A DNA stretch of 35,524 nucleotides from Nitriliruptorales bacterium. Its GTDB lineage: Bacteria > Actinomycetota > Nitriliruptoria > Euzebyales > Egibacteraceae. Below the pieces are notes generated by a model that saw nothing but the letters and a program-made list of their open reading frames with translations, searched no databases and was not told the origin of the DNA. Positions within the stretch are counted from its first letter, which is position 1; the number at the start of each line of letters is the position of its first letter. The stretch covers positions 1 through 35,524 of the forward strand of contig SLNF01000250.1 in assembly GCA_007133145.1 (NCBI GenBank), read 5' to 3'. A program made the position numbers and the translations under genes. Below, one piece after another: positions 22,614 to 30,920 of this stretch.

Positions 22614-24401
22614 TCAGCGCGGCTCGGGCGTGCCGAGGTGGGTGGCGGCGAAGCGCAGCGCGAGCTCCTGCTGGCGGATCTGCTCGTCGACGGCGAGCGA
22701 GCCGTGGCCGGCCTCGAAGACGTCGAAGTGGTGATCGATCCCGCGCGTGGCGAGCGCGGCGACGTAGCCCTCCACCTGGGGCAGGGGACAGCGGGTGTCG
22801 TTCGCGCCCGTGATCACGAGCACCGGGGCGTTGACCCCGTCGACGTGGGTCAGTGGCGAGCGCTCGCGGTAGAGCGCCGGAAGCTCTGCGGGTGAGCCCC
22901 CGAAGAGCCCGCGGTCGTAGGCCTGGAGGTCCGGTGACTCGTCGCGGTAGGCCGAGGGGTAGTCGGCGACCGGCACGGTGGCCACCCCCAAGCTCCAGCT
23001 CTCAGGCTGGGTGCCGAGGCCGAGCAGGGTGAGGTAGCCGCCCCAGGAGGCGCCGGCGAGCACGACGCGGTCGGGGTCGGCGAGGCCGTCGGCGACGAGG
23101 TGGTCGCGCCCGCAGCGCAGGTCGACGAGCTCTGGACCGCCGGGGTCGCCGATGAGCCGCTCCTCCCAGTCCTTGCCAAAGCCCGTCGAGCCCCGGTAGT
23201 TCGGCTGCAGCACGGCGAAGCCGTGGTCGACCCAGGCCTGGACGTAGGGGTCGAGGTGGTCGCTGACGTGGGCAGCCGGGCCGCCGTGAACCTCGACGAC
23301 GAGGGGGAAGGGGGCCTCGCCCTCGGGCACGGCGAGGAACGCGTGGACCTGCTCACCCGCTTCGTTGGGGTACCGCAGCGCGTGGTACGGCGAGCCCGGC
23401 GGTGCGGGCTCCCCCTCCGGCGTGAGCAGGACGCGGTCGCTGGTGGCGTCGCGGACCCGCGGCCGGGAGGGCTCGGCGGCGCTGCCGAAGCGGTACCACA
23501 CCGCGCCGTCGGGTCGGACGAGCGCGCCGCCGACGGTGCCCGGCCCGATCTCGAGGGGGGTGAGCGCGTCGCGCTCGAGGTCGAGGACGGCCAGGGTACT
23601 GCGGCCTTCGTGCTCGGCACGCAGCAGCACCCTGCGCCCGTCGGGCCAGAAGTCGGCGAAGTCGACCTCTCCGGGCAGGTCGGCGCCGAGGACGCGACGC
23701 TCGCCGGTCGCGACGTCGACGAGCTCGGGCAGCTGTCGGCCGTGGTGGTCACCGGCGAGGGCGAGGCGGGTGTCGCCGAGCAGGGGGCTGAACGCGACGG
23801 GGGCGAGGGTCGCGTCGGCGTCGCCGAGGTCGAGGAGACAGCGCCCGTCGACGGTGTCGTAGACGCGCGTGGAGGGGTGCAGGACGTCGCCGTGCTCGGC
23901 GTGCTCGAGGGCCACGAGTCGTCCGTCGGGCGAGAGGTCGGCGACGCCCAGCGGGTGGCGGAAGTCGTCGAGGCGGCGCAGGCCCGCGTCGTCGTCGACC
24001 CACGCGTGGAAGCCGTCGCGGTCGGCGAGCCCGACGACGGTTCGACCAGGGCGCTGGGCCAGCCCGGCGGCCCAGCCCTCGGTGACCCCCTCGCCGAGCA
24101 CGTTCCGGGACGGCCCGCCCTCGAAGGGCGTGACGACGTAGCGGCCGACCTCGTCGCCGTCGCCGTCGTCGAACCAGATGACCCCGGTGCCGTCGGCGGT
24201 GACCTGGCCCGCGCGCACGCCGGTGGGCTTGTCGGTGATCGTCCGGTGCGAGCCGTCAGCGAGGTCCCAGGTCGCGAGTTGCCAGACCCCGGAGGCGCTC
24301 GTCGCGTAGACGCAGCGCCCCGGTGCCTCCCGCGGGGCATGGGGAAGCGAGACCTGCGGCGCGCGGAACCGTCGGCGCCAGGCGGCCTCCCCGCCGCTCA
24401 A
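22614..24401 (-). CDS. S9-family serine peptidase (prolyl oligopeptidase type)
   Basis: A 595-aa enzyme with an N-terminal beta-propeller-like region (repeated strands such as LATWDLADGSHR, GVIWFDDGDGDEVGRYVVTPF and LVALEHAEHGDVLHPS) and a C-terminal alpha/beta hydrolase domain. Catalytic residues: Ser in LAGASWGGYLTLLG, Asp in ITGANDTRCPLPQ, His in FEAGHGSLAV. The oxyanion region is VEVHGGPAAHVSDHLDPY. No signal peptide, so it is probably a cytoplasmic aminoacyl- or oligopeptidase. The track's ORF runs upstream through the PEBP gene. The likely start is TTG at 24401, six bases after GGGAGG and before the first family-like residues. It lies 37 bp after the PEBP gene and may be in an operon with it. 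Confidence 0.88.
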   Translation of the reverse strand: MSGGEAAWRRRFRAPQVSLPHAPREAPGRCVYATSASGVWQLATWDLADGSHRTITDKPTGVRAGQVTADGTGVIWFDDGDGDEVGRYVVTPFEGGPSRNVLGEGVTEGWAAGLAQRPGRTVVGLADRDGFHAWVDDDAGLRRLDDFRHPLGVADLSPDGRLVALEHAEHGDVLHPSTRVYDTVDGRCLLDLGDADATLAPVAFSPLLGDTRLALAGDHHGRQLPELVDVATGERRVLGADLPGEVDFADFWPDGRRVLLRAEHEGRSTLAVLDLERDALTPLEIGPGTVGGALVRPDGAVWYRFGSAAEPSRPRVRDATSDRVLLTPEGEPAPPGSPYHALRYPNEAGEQVHAFLAVPEGEAPFPLVVEVHGGPAAHVSDHLDPYVQAWVDHGFAVLQPNYRGSTGFGKDWEERLIGDPGGPELVDLRCGRDHLVADGLADPDRVVLAGASWGGYLTLLGLGTQPESWSLGVATVPVADYPSAYRDESPDLQAYDRGLFGGSPAELPALYRERSPLTHVDGVNAPVLVITGANDTRCPLPQVEGYVAALATRGIDHHFDVFEAGHGSLAVDEQIRQQELALRFAATHLGTPEPR

Positions 24402-24438
24402 CGCCGCCCTCCCGGTCCCACCGGCCTTGGCCGGGCCC

Positions 24439-24909
24439 TCACCCGATGACCACGAGCTCGGCGCGCGCGAGGACGTGGGGCGCGGCCGCCTTGCGCAGCT
24501 CCTCGCGGGTCGCCCCCGGTGACACTTCGAGCAGCTCCCGGCTGATCGCCGAGATGCGGAAGAAGATGCGGTGCGGGCCGCGCTCCTCACGCGCCTGCGG
24601 ACCGACGTAGCCGACCTCCCCGAACTCGTTGAGCCCCTGCAGCAGCTCGACGGGCCCCTCGAGGACCGCATCGCGCGGCAGCCCCTCGGGCAGTCGGTCG
24701 GTCGTCGGCGGCAGGCCGAACACGACCCAGTGGGTGAGCACCCCCTCGTCGGCGTCGGGGTCCTCGCAGACGAGGACGAGCTCCTCGGTGCCCTCGGGCA
24801 CCCCCTCCCAGGCCAGGGGAGGGGAGAGGTTCTCGCCGTCGCCGCGATAGCGCGACGGCATCTCCTCGTCTGGCGCGAACGCCGGGCTCGTGAGGCGGAG
24901 CTCCGCCAT
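24439..24909 (-). CDS. YbhB/YbcL-type phosphatidylethanolamine-binding protein
   Basis: A 156-aa PEBP-like (Raf-kinase-inhibitor-like) protein. It starts MAELRLTSPAFAPDEEMPSRYRGDG and contains NLSPPLAWEGVPEGTEELVLVCEDPDA (the DPD-A ligand-binding motif), LTHWVVFGLP and GPHRIFFRISA with the conserved pocket residues. Bacterial members are cytoplasmic with no settled role. ATG at 24909 has AGGAGG upstream. The longer ORF in the track runs antisense-like through the aminotransferase gene and is not real. It lies 56 bp downstream of the aminotransferase on the same strand. Confidence 0.92.
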   Translation of the reverse strand: MAELRLTSPAFAPDEEMPSRYRGDGENLSPPLAWEGVPEGTEELVLVCEDPDADEGVLTHWVVFGLPPTTDRLPEGLPRDAVLEGPVELLQGLNEFGEVGYVGPQAREERGPHRIFFRISAISRELLEVSPGATREELRKAAAPHVLARAELVVIG

Positions 24910-24965
24910 CTCGTGATCGACCTCCTCGTTGCGGTGACGGTGGCCGGCGGCACCCGCCGGCCGGA

Positions 24966-26171
24966 TCAGGAAAGGGCGTCGGCGATGCGCGCGAGCCCGC
25001 GTTCGATCTCGGCATCGGCGAGGGCGTAGGACACGCGCATCGACCCCGGCGAGCCGAAGCCCTCCCCGGGCACGAGCGCGACGCGGGCCTCCTCGAGGAG
25101 GTAGTCGCAGAGCTCGAGGGAGGAGGTGATCTCCCGCCCGCCGTAGCTCCGGCCGAGCGCGCCCTCGACCGACGGGAAGGTGTAGAACGCGCCCTCGGGC
25201 ATCGGGCAGCTCACCCCGGGGATGGCGCTGAGGCGCTCGTGGGCGAGGTGGCGGCGGCGCTCGTAGGTCGTCCGCATCTCCTCGACGATGTCCTGCGGGC
25301 CGGTGAGGGCGGCGATCGCGGCGTGCTGGGAGACGTTGGCGACGTTCGAGGTCGCGTGGCTCTGCATCTTCGCCATCGCCTGCGTGAGCTCGGCGGGGGC
25401 GATCGTCCAGCCGACCCGCCAGCCGGTCATCGCGTAGGCCTTCGCGACACTGTTGACGACGACACAGCGCTCGGCGATCTCCGGCGCGATCACGGGCATC
25501 GAGGCGTGACGTGCTGGCTCGTAGACGAGTTGCTCGTAGATCTCGTCGGTGACGACCCAGAGCCCCCGCTCGGCGGCCCAGCGGCCGATCGCCGCGATCT
25601 GCTCCGGCGGGTAGACCGCGCCGGTCGGGTTCGAGGGGGAGGTGAAGCACAGGGCCTTGGTCCGGGGCGTGACCGCCGCCTCGAGCTCCTCGAGGGTCAC
25701 CCTCCAGCCGCTCAGCGCCGTCGTCGGCAGGGGGACTGCGCGCCCGCCGGCGAGCGCGACCTGCTCGGGGTAGCTCACCCAGTAGGGCGCGGGCAGCAGG
25801 ACCTCGTCACCGGGGTCGATGAGCGCCTGGAACGCAGCGTAGAGGGCGTGCTTCGCGCCGTTGGTGACGACGACGTCGCCCGCGCTGCAGTCCAGCCCGG
25901 AGACGACCTTCGTGCGCTCGGCGATGGCCTCGCGCAGCGCCGGGAGGCCGGGGGGCGGGGTGTAGCGGTGGTTCGTCGGCTCCGCGCAGGCCCTCTGCGC
26001 CGCCTCGACGACGTGGGGCGGGGAGGCGAAGTCGGGTTCACCGGCACCGAAGCCGATGACGTCCTCGCCGGCGGCGCGCATCTCCTTGGCCTTCGCGGTG
26101 ATCGCCAGGGTCACCGAGGCAGAGAGGCCCTGGACGCGTTGCGACCGGGGGTCGGGGGTGGTCGGGCTCAT
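24966..26171 (-). CDS. aspC: Class I aspartate aminotransferase
   Basis: A 401-aa PLP enzyme that exchanges the amino group between aspartate and 2-oxoglutarate (class I fold, subgroup Ib as in Thermus and most actinobacteria). Seen: VIGFGAGEPDFASPPHV, YTPPPGLPALREAI, VVVTNGAKHALYAAF, SPSNPTGAVY, WVVTDEIYEQLVY (Asp for the PLP ring nitrogen), NSVAKAYAMTGWRVGW with the Schiff-base Lys244, and the substrate-carboxylate Arg in SMRVSYA near the end. GCGAGGAAC precedes the ATG. It is divergent from dps, and serB and a threonine/serine dehydratase lie nearby, so this stretch is rich in amino-acid metabolism. Confidence 0.93.
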   Translation of the reverse strand: MSPTTPDPRSQRVQGLSASVTLAITAKAKEMRAAGEDVIGFGAGEPDFASPPHVVEAAQRACAEPTNHRYTPPPGLPALREAIAERTKVVSGLDCSAGDVVVTNGAKHALYAAFQALIDPGDEVLLPAPYWVSYPEQVALAGGRAVPLPTTALSGWRVTLEELEAAVTPRTKALCFTSPSNPTGAVYPPEQIAAIGRWAAERGLWVVTDEIYEQLVYEPARHASMPVIAPEIAERCVVVNSVAKAYAMTGWRVGWTIAPAELTQAMAKMQSHATSNVANVSQHAAIAALTGPQDIVEEMRTTYERRRHLAHERLSAIPGVSCPMPEGAFYTFPSVEGALGRSYGGREITSSLELCDYLLEEARVALVPGEGFGSPGSMRVSYALADAEIERGLARIADALS

Positions 26172-26268
26172 CGTGTTCCTCGCTTCTCGTCGTTGAGACG
26201 TGCGCCGTCAACGGTGCGGGGGGAGGCGTCGGTCGTCAAGCGGCCGCGCCGCCGGGTTGGTCAGCGTG

Positions 26269-26274
26269 TAGGGT
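26269..26274 (+). promoter_or_regulatory. Possible -10 box of dps
   Basis: TAGGGT fits TANNNT and would give a leader of about 55 nt ending with the AAGGAG ribosome binding site. No -35 match at the right distance was found, so an alternative sigma factor or activator is possible but not shown. Confidence 0.3.
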
Positions 26275-26336
26275 GCCGGCTCCCCGGGAAAGGCTCCCCC
26301 ACACCCTCCTGCCAACCTTGACAAGGAGTGCCCCGC

Positions 26337-26813
26337 ATGGACCGCTACACCGTGCCCGGCCTCGATGAGGCGACCGCCGACAAGATCATCGAGATGCTGC
26401 AGCAGCGACTCAACGCCACGATCGACCTTCAGCTTACGCTCAAGCACGTGCATTGGAACGTCGTCGGAGCGAACTTCATTGGCGTGCACGAGATGCTCGA
26501 CCCGTGGGTCGCCGACGTGCAGCTCATGACCGACGACATCGCCGAGCGCATCGCCACGCTCGGAGGCGAGCCGATGGGCACGCCCGGCTACGTCGCGGGC
26601 CACCGGACCTGGGACGACTACAAGCTGGGCAAGGCCAACGTGCCCGACCACCTCGCGGCGCTCGACCGCGTCTACGACGGGGTGATCGGGGACCACCGCA
26701 AGGTCGCCGCCGCGCTCGACGACCTCGACCTCGTCTCCCAGGACATGATCCTCACCCAGCTCGAGAAGCTCGAGATGCAGCAGTGGTTCGTCCGCGCCCA
26801 CCTCGAGCGCTGA
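26337..26813 (+). CDS. dps: Dps-family DNA-protecting ferritin
   Basis: A 158-aa four-helix-bundle protein that forms dodecamers, oxidises and stores iron, and shields DNA during starvation or oxidative stress. The inter-subunit ferroxidase residues are in LKHVHWNVVGANFIGVHEMLDPWVADVQLMTDDIAERI (His, His, Asp, Glu pattern of Dps). The end LEKLEMQQWFVRAHLER matches the family. ATG at 26337 has AAGGAG eight bases upstream; the track's GTG at 26328 lies too close to that site. It converges with serB, 47 bp between stops. There is no Lys-rich DNA-binding tail, so DNA binding may be weak. Confidence 0.95.
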   Translation: MDRYTVPGLDEATADKIIEMLQQRLNATIDLQLTLKHVHWNVVGANFIGVHEMLDPWVADVQLMTDDIAERIATLGGEPMGTPGYVAGHRTWDDYKLGKANVPDHLAALDRVYDGVIGDHRKVAAALDDLDLVSQDMILTQLEKLEMQQWFVRAHLER

Positions 26814-26860
26814 GCTGACCGCGGGCGACGCGCAGGCGTGAGGTCCGCGTCGGTCGGGCC

Positions 26861-28081
26861 TCACCCGTGGCTCCGCGCGGCTGCGGTATCAACGAGCGCC
26901 GGGTCCTCGGCGTCGGCGGCCTCGATCTCCTCCCGGGTGATGCCTAGGAGGAAGAGGATCGCGTCGAGGTAGGGGACGCTCACGGCGGTATCGGCGGCCT
27001 GCCGTACGACCGCCTTGGCGTTGAAGGCGATCCCGAGCCCCGCGCGGCCGAGCATGTCGAGGTCGTTGGCGCCATCGCCGACCGCGACGGTCTGGCTGAT
27101 CGGCACCCCGGCCTCTGCGGCGAAGCGCTCGAGCGCGTCGCCCTTGGCCTCGCGGTCGACGATCGGGCCGACGAGACGGCCGGTGAGCCGGCCGTCGACG
27201 ACCTCGAGGGTGTTCGCCTCGGCAAAGTCGAGGCCGAGTTCGTCGCGCAGGTGGTCGGTGATCTGCGTGAAGCCGCCCGAGACGATCGCGAGCACGAAGC
27301 CGAGCCGACGCAGGGTGCGCACGAGCGTGCTCGCCCCCGGTGTGAGCTCGAGACGGTCGCGGACGTGCTCGACGGTCTCGACCGGCAGCCCCTCGAGCAG
27401 CGCGACACGCTCGCGCAGCGACGCCTCGAAGTCGAGCTCGCCGGCCATCGCCCGCGCGGTGATGGCCTCGACGGCCTCCCGCGCCCCCGCGTGCTCGGCG
27501 AGATGCTCGATGACCTCCCCCTGGATGAGCGTCGAGTCGACGTCCATGACGATGAGGCGCTTCGCGCGCCGGTAGATCGTCGCGCGCTGCACCGCGACGT
27601 CGATGTGCTGCTCGGCGGCGGTCTGGGCCAGGGCCGCGCGGAGCTGCTCGGGGTCGCCCCCGGCGACGAGCAACTCGAAGCTCATGATCGGGTACCGAGA
27701 GAGGCGCACGATGCGGTCGATGTTCGCGCCACACTCGGCGATTGCGGTCGCGCACGCCGCGATCGCCCTCGCGGGCAGCGGCTGGCCGAGCACGACGACG
27801 GCATGGCGCACCGTCGGCGCCTGCGGTCGCCGGGCGGCCATCGTCTGGCACTCGATGTCGACGCCGACGCGCTCAGCGGTGGCGTGGAGCTCGCGGCGCG
27901 TGGCCTCCTCGTCCTCCCCGCAGGAGATGAGGATCCCGAGGATGAGGCGGTCGCGCAGCACGACCTGCTCCATGTCGAGGATGCGGGCGCCCCGCTCGTC
28001 GAGGGTCGTGCACAGCGCGGAGGTGATCCCCGGCCGATCCCGCCCGGTGATCGTCACGAGCAGGGCCGTCGCGTCGTCCAT
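26861..28081 (-). CDS. serB: Phosphoserine phosphatase with two N-terminal ACT domains
   Basis: A 406-aa enzyme for the last step of serine biosynthesis (O-phosphoserine to serine plus phosphate). Residues about 5-80 (LLVTITGRDRPGITSALCTTL) and about 95-170 form tandem ACT domains, likely serine-sensing, as in mycobacterial SerB2 of similar length. The HAD domain has VMDVDSTLIQGE (nucleophile Asp and acid/base Asp), AIVSGGFTQIT, the Lys in DREAKGDAL, and VAVGDGANDLDMLGRAGLGIAFNAK. The track's longer version runs through the divergent gene. ATG at 28081 is supported by TAGGCT 7 nt upstream, implying a leaderless transcript. Confidence 0.95.
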   Translation of the reverse strand: MDDATALLVTITGRDRPGITSALCTTLDERGARILDMEQVVLRDRLILGILISCGEDEEATRRELHATAERVGVDIECQTMAARRPQAPTVRHAVVVLGQPLPARAIAACATAIAECGANIDRIVRLSRYPIMSFELLVAGGDPEQLRAALAQTAAEQHIDVAVQRATIYRRAKRLIVMDVDSTLIQGEVIEHLAEHAGAREAVEAITARAMAGELDFEASLRERVALLEGLPVETVEHVRDRLELTPGASTLVRTLRRLGFVLAIVSGGFTQITDHLRDELGLDFAEANTLEVVDGRLTGRLVGPIVDREAKGDALERFAAEAGVPISQTVAVGDGANDLDMLGRAGLGIAFNAKAVVRQAADTAVSVPYLDAILFLLGITREEIEAADAEDPALVDTAAARSHG

Positions 28082-28088
28082 GGCGCGC

Positions 28089-28094
28089 AGCCTA
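28089..28094 (-). promoter_or_regulatory. -10 box, leaderless promoter of serB
   Basis: Minus-strand TAGGCT ends exactly 7 nt before the serB ATG. No ribosome binding site lies between them. Confidence 0.5.
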
Positions 28095-28135
28095 GCCGAG
28101 CGCGCCCCCTTCGCCGAGCCGACCCCTGCACCGTA

Positions 28136-28141
28136 TAGCCT
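28136..28141 (+). promoter_or_regulatory. -10 box, leaderless promoter of the 28149 gene
   Basis: TAGCCT (within TATAGCCT) ends 7 nt before the ATG at 28149. Together with the serB box it forms a compact 67-bp divergent promoter pair. Confidence 0.5.
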
Positions 28142-28148
28142 GCGTCGC

Positions 28149-28655
28149 ATGCACGATGCCGAGGACCTGCCGAAGCCCCGCGAGCTGCTCGCCGCACGCG
28201 ATGCCGCGGCGACGCTCTTCGCCACGCTGCAACGTTGGTTCGCCGTCCCCGCCGCGGTGACGATCGATCTGCGCACCGTCGACTCCGCGGTCGAGGAGCT
28301 CGGGGACCCGCAGTACGTCATGGCCATGGCGATGCGCAAGCTCCAGGCGCTGCATCTGCTCACGACGCCGGGGGTGCGCACGACGACCGACGTCGTGCTC
28401 ACCGTCATCCAGGACCTCGAGCGGGCGCTCATGCAGGCCCCGGGGATGCACCTGCGCCACGCGGCGGCGGAGACCGACTGGGACGCCGCGCTCGCCGAGC
28501 TCGACGACAGGGACGGCGCAGAGCTCGGTGCCCCTGCCGGGGACACGCAGGCCGCCGACGACATCGACGCCTTCCGGGCGGCGCACGCCATGCTCCACGA
28601 GGCCGCGCGCGCGGTGCTGCGGGCCTCAGACGGGGAGATCCGGCGCCTCGTCTGA
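28149..28655 (+). CDS. Uncharacterised 168-aa protein
   Basis: I do not recognise a family. The protein starts MHDAEDLPKPRELLAARDAA and seems mostly helical. Residues about 20-110 are moderately hydrophobic (FATLQRWFAVPAAVTIDL, YVMAMAMRKLQALHLLTTPG, DVVLTVIQDLERALM) and the C-terminal third is acidic. No signal peptide or membrane helix is clear. The gene is supported by its own -10 box 7 nt before the ATG, by codon bias like that of its neighbours, and by its divergent place beside serB. Its last 30 bp overlap the 3' end of the convergent dehydratase gene. Confidence 0.7.
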   Translation: MHDAEDLPKPRELLAARDAAATLFATLQRWFAVPAAVTIDLRTVDSAVEELGDPQYVMAMAMRKLQALHLLTTPGVRTTTDVVLTVIQDLERALMQAPGMHLRHAAAETDWDAALAELDDRDGAELGAPAGDTQAADDIDAFRAAHAMLHEAARAVLRASDGEIRRLV

Positions 28656-29636
28656 GCCGGCGGGGGCCTCGGCGTTCGCCGAGAGCGCCGTGAGCAGCCC
28701 GGTGAAGCGGTCGAGGTCGATGTTGCCCCCCGACAGCGTGACCCCCACGCGGGCGCCGCTGACGTCGACGGCGCCGGCGAGCAGCGCGGCGAGGGCCGAG
28801 GCACCGCTGGGTTCGAGCACGAGCTTGAGCTCGCGGGCCGCGAAGGCCATCGCCGTGACGATCTCGCCGTCGGTGACGGTGACGACCTCGCAGCGGTGGG
28901 CCTGCAGCAACGGAAAGGTCAGCTCCCCGGGGCTGGTGACCTGCTGTCCGTCGGCGATCGTGTGCGGCACCGGGATCGTGACGCGGTGTCCGGCGGCGAG
29001 GGAGCGTCGGACGTCGTCACCGGCGGCCGGCTCGACGCCGACGATCCTCGCCGCCGGGCTCCTCGCGTGCGCGGCGATCGCGCACCCGGCGGCAAGGCCG
29101 CCGCCGCCGACGCAGACGATGAGGACGTCGAGGGGCCCGGCCTGCTCCCAGAGCTCCGCGGCGACGGTGCCCTGCCCGGCGATGACCGCGGGGTGGTCGA
29201 AGGGCGGTACGAGGACGCGTCCCTCGCGTTCGGCGAGGTCGGCGGCGATGGCGGCGCGGTCCTCGCGGTAGCGGTCGTACCCGACGATGCGCCCGCCGGC
29301 CTCCCGCGTCGCGGCCACCTTGCCTGCGGGGGCGTCGTGGGGCATGACGATGACCGCGGAGGTGCCGAGCCGCGCGGCGGCCTCGGCCAGCGCCCCGGCG
29401 TGGTTGCCCGAGGAGTACGTCACCACCCCGGCGCGGCGTTCGTCGTCGGTGAGACTCGCCACGGCGTGGTAGGCCCCGCGGAACTTGAACGAGCCGGTGT
29501 GCTGGAGGCTCTCGGCCTTCAGCGCGACCCGGGCCCCGGTCGCGGCGTCGAGCGCGTCCGAGGACAGCGCCGGGGTGCGGCGCGCCACCCCGGCGAGGGT
29601 GGCCTCGGCACGGGCCACGTCGTCGGCATCGACCAT
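28626..29636 (-). CDS. Threonine/serine dehydratase, PLP fold type II
   Basis: A 336-aa enzyme of the threonine dehydratase/serine racemase group, which deaminates threonine or serine to 2-oxo acids or racemises serine. The Schiff-base Lys51 is in HTGSFKFRGAYHA, the Asn loop is SSGNHAGALAEAA, the tetraglycine PLP-phosphate loop is VCVGGGGLAAG, and the end has GVTLSGGNIDLDRF. It lacks the C-terminal regulatory ACT-like domain of biosynthetic IlvA, so it is probably the catabolic or serine racemase-like type. Minus-strand TAGCGT 6 nt before the ATG suggests a leaderless message. It overlaps the 28149 gene tail to tail. Confidence 0.9.
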   Translation of the reverse strand: MVDADDVARAEATLAGVARRTPALSSDALDAATGARVALKAESLQHTGSFKFRGAYHAVASLTDDERRAGVVTYSSGNHAGALAEAAARLGTSAVIVMPHDAPAGKVAATREAGGRIVGYDRYREDRAAIAADLAEREGRVLVPPFDHPAVIAGQGTVAAELWEQAGPLDVLIVCVGGGGLAAGCAIAAHARSPAARIVGVEPAAGDDVRRSLAAGHRVTIPVPHTIADGQQVTSPGELTFPLLQAHRCEVVTVTDGEIVTAMAFAARELKLVLEPSGASALAALLAGAVDVSGARVGVTLSGGNIDLDRFTGLLTALSANAEAPAGSDEAPDLPV

Positions 29637-29642
29637 GGCCCC

Positions 29643-29648
29643 ACGCTA
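29643..29648 (-). promoter_or_regulatory. -10 box, leaderless promoter of the dehydratase gene
   Basis: Minus-strand TAGCGT ends 6 nt before the ATG at 29636. No ribosome binding site is visible. Confidence 0.4.
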
Positions 29649-29734
29649 GCGGGCCCCGAGGCCTCGCAGGCGCCTGTGCCGGTTGGACGAGCCGGGGGGC
29701 CCGGCGCCGTGTGGAGCCTGGCACTCTGGCTCCC

Positions 29735-30913
29735 GTGAACCTCCTCGACGCCATCCTCCTCGTCGTGCTCCTCGTGACCGCCGTCCGCGGCTTCCGTCGC
29801 GGCGCGCTCGTCCAGCTCGGCTCGCTGCTCGGCGCGGTGGCCGGCCTCGTCGCCGGCTTCGCCCTGGGACCGGCGGTGGCAGGCTGGGTGATCGGCGAGC
29901 CGGGCCCCGCGCTCGCGCTCGTGACGATCGGGGTCGTGCTCGCCGGGCTCATCGCCGGGCAGGCCCTCGGCGTGTGGCTCGGAGCCTCGCTCGGGCGTGG
30001 GCTCGCGGGTGCCGGCGGTCGTCCCCTCGACCAGGTCGGTGGCCTCGTCGTCAGCGTCGTGACCCTCGTGCTCGCCGTGTGGGTGCTCACGAGCATCCTC
30101 GCGCAGGGTCCCTCGGCGTGGCTTGCCCAGCAGATCACGCAGTCCCGCGCGACGAGCGAGATCGCCAGCCTCCTGCCGCCGCCGCCCGACCTCGTCGGCC
30201 GGGTCGGGGCCTACCTCGACCAGCAGGGCTTCCCGCAGGCCGTTGCCGGGCTCGGTGCCGGGGTGGCGCCGCCGGTCGACCCGCCCGACGAAGGCGCGGT
30301 CGAGGCCGCGGTCGCCGCCGCCGCGGACGGTGCGGTGCGGGTGCGGGCGAGCGGCTGCGACGCCTCGTCCTTCGGCAGCGGCTTCGTCGTCGCCGAGGGC
30401 TTCGTCGTCACCAACGCCCACGTGGTCGCCGGTGCCGACGAGGTGCTCGTCGACGACCGTGGCGGGGCCCGCGAGGCCGACATCGTGCACCTCGACGTCG
30501 ATCGCGACCTCGCGGTGCTCCGTGCCGAGGGGCTCGTCGCGACGACGCTGGGCTGGGCCGAGGAGGCGCCCGGGCGGGGGGAGACCGTGGCGATCCTCGG
30601 CTACCCGGGAGGCGGGGAGGCGCTCGTGCCCAAGAGCGCGTCGGTGCGCTCGCTCGCGCCGGCGGTCGGGCGCGACATCTACGGCCGCGGGCGCGTCGAC
30701 CGGCAGGTGCTCACGCTCTCGGCCAGCGTCGAGCAGGGCGACTCGGGTGCCGCGCTCGTCACCCCCGGCGGTGCGGTTGGCGGCGTGGTCTTCGCCTCCT
30801 CGGCGGGCCAGGCCGGCGTCGGCTACGCCCTCAGCGTCGGGGAGGTCCGCGACGTCGTCACCGAGGCGGTCGCGCGCGACACCCCGGTGGGCAGCGGTGC
30901 CTGCCGCTTCTGA
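29735..30913 (+). CDS. marP: MarP-type membrane serine protease (CvpA-like N-terminus)
   Basis: A 392-aa protein with four membrane helices (about 1-130, CvpA-like, starting NLLDAILLVVLLVTAVRGF) followed by an extracytoplasmic trypsin-like protease. The catalytic triad is His about 229 in VTNAHVVAGAD, Asp about 258 in DRDLAVLRAEG, and Ser about 337 in VEQGDSGAALV. DGAVRVRASGCDASSFGSGFVV and the C-terminal GSGACRF supply a Cys pair like that reported for the mycobacterial protein. In Mycobacterium MarP is needed for survival in acid; here that role is inference. GTG at 29735 is chosen over GTG at 29711 from the family N-terminus. It converges on the DAHP synthase gene with 4 bp between stops. 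Confidence 0.92.
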   Translation: MNLLDAILLVVLLVTAVRGFRRGALVQLGSLLGAVAGLVAGFALGPAVAGWVIGEPGPALALVTIGVVLAGLIAGQALGVWLGASLGRGLAGAGGRPLDQVGGLVVSVVTLVLAVWVLTSILAQGPSAWLAQQITQSRATSEIASLLPPPPDLVGRVGAYLDQQGFPQAVAGLGAGVAPPVDPPDEGAVEAAVAAAADGAVRVRASGCDASSFGSGFVVAEGFVVTNAHVVAGADEVLVDDRGGAREADIVHLDVDRDLAVLRAEGLVATTLGWAEEAPGRGETVAILGYPGGGEALVPKSASVRSLAPAVGRDIYGRGRVDRQVLTLSASVEQGDSGAALVTPGGAVGGVVFASSAGQAGVGYALSVGEVRDVVTEAVARDTPVGSGACRF

Positions 30914-30920
30914 GCGCTCA
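30911..30920. other. Palindrome TGAGCGCTCA holding two convergent stop codons
   Basis: The stop of marP (TGA, plus strand) and that of the DAHP synthase gene (TGA, minus strand) are the two ends of one perfect 10-bp palindrome. The spacing leaves no room for a standard terminator between the genes. Confidence 0.6.

Noticed and set aside
26206-26211. Minus-strand TTGACG upstream of the aminotransferase gene as a -35
   Set aside because: No TANNNT-like -10 occurs at 16-18 bp from it.
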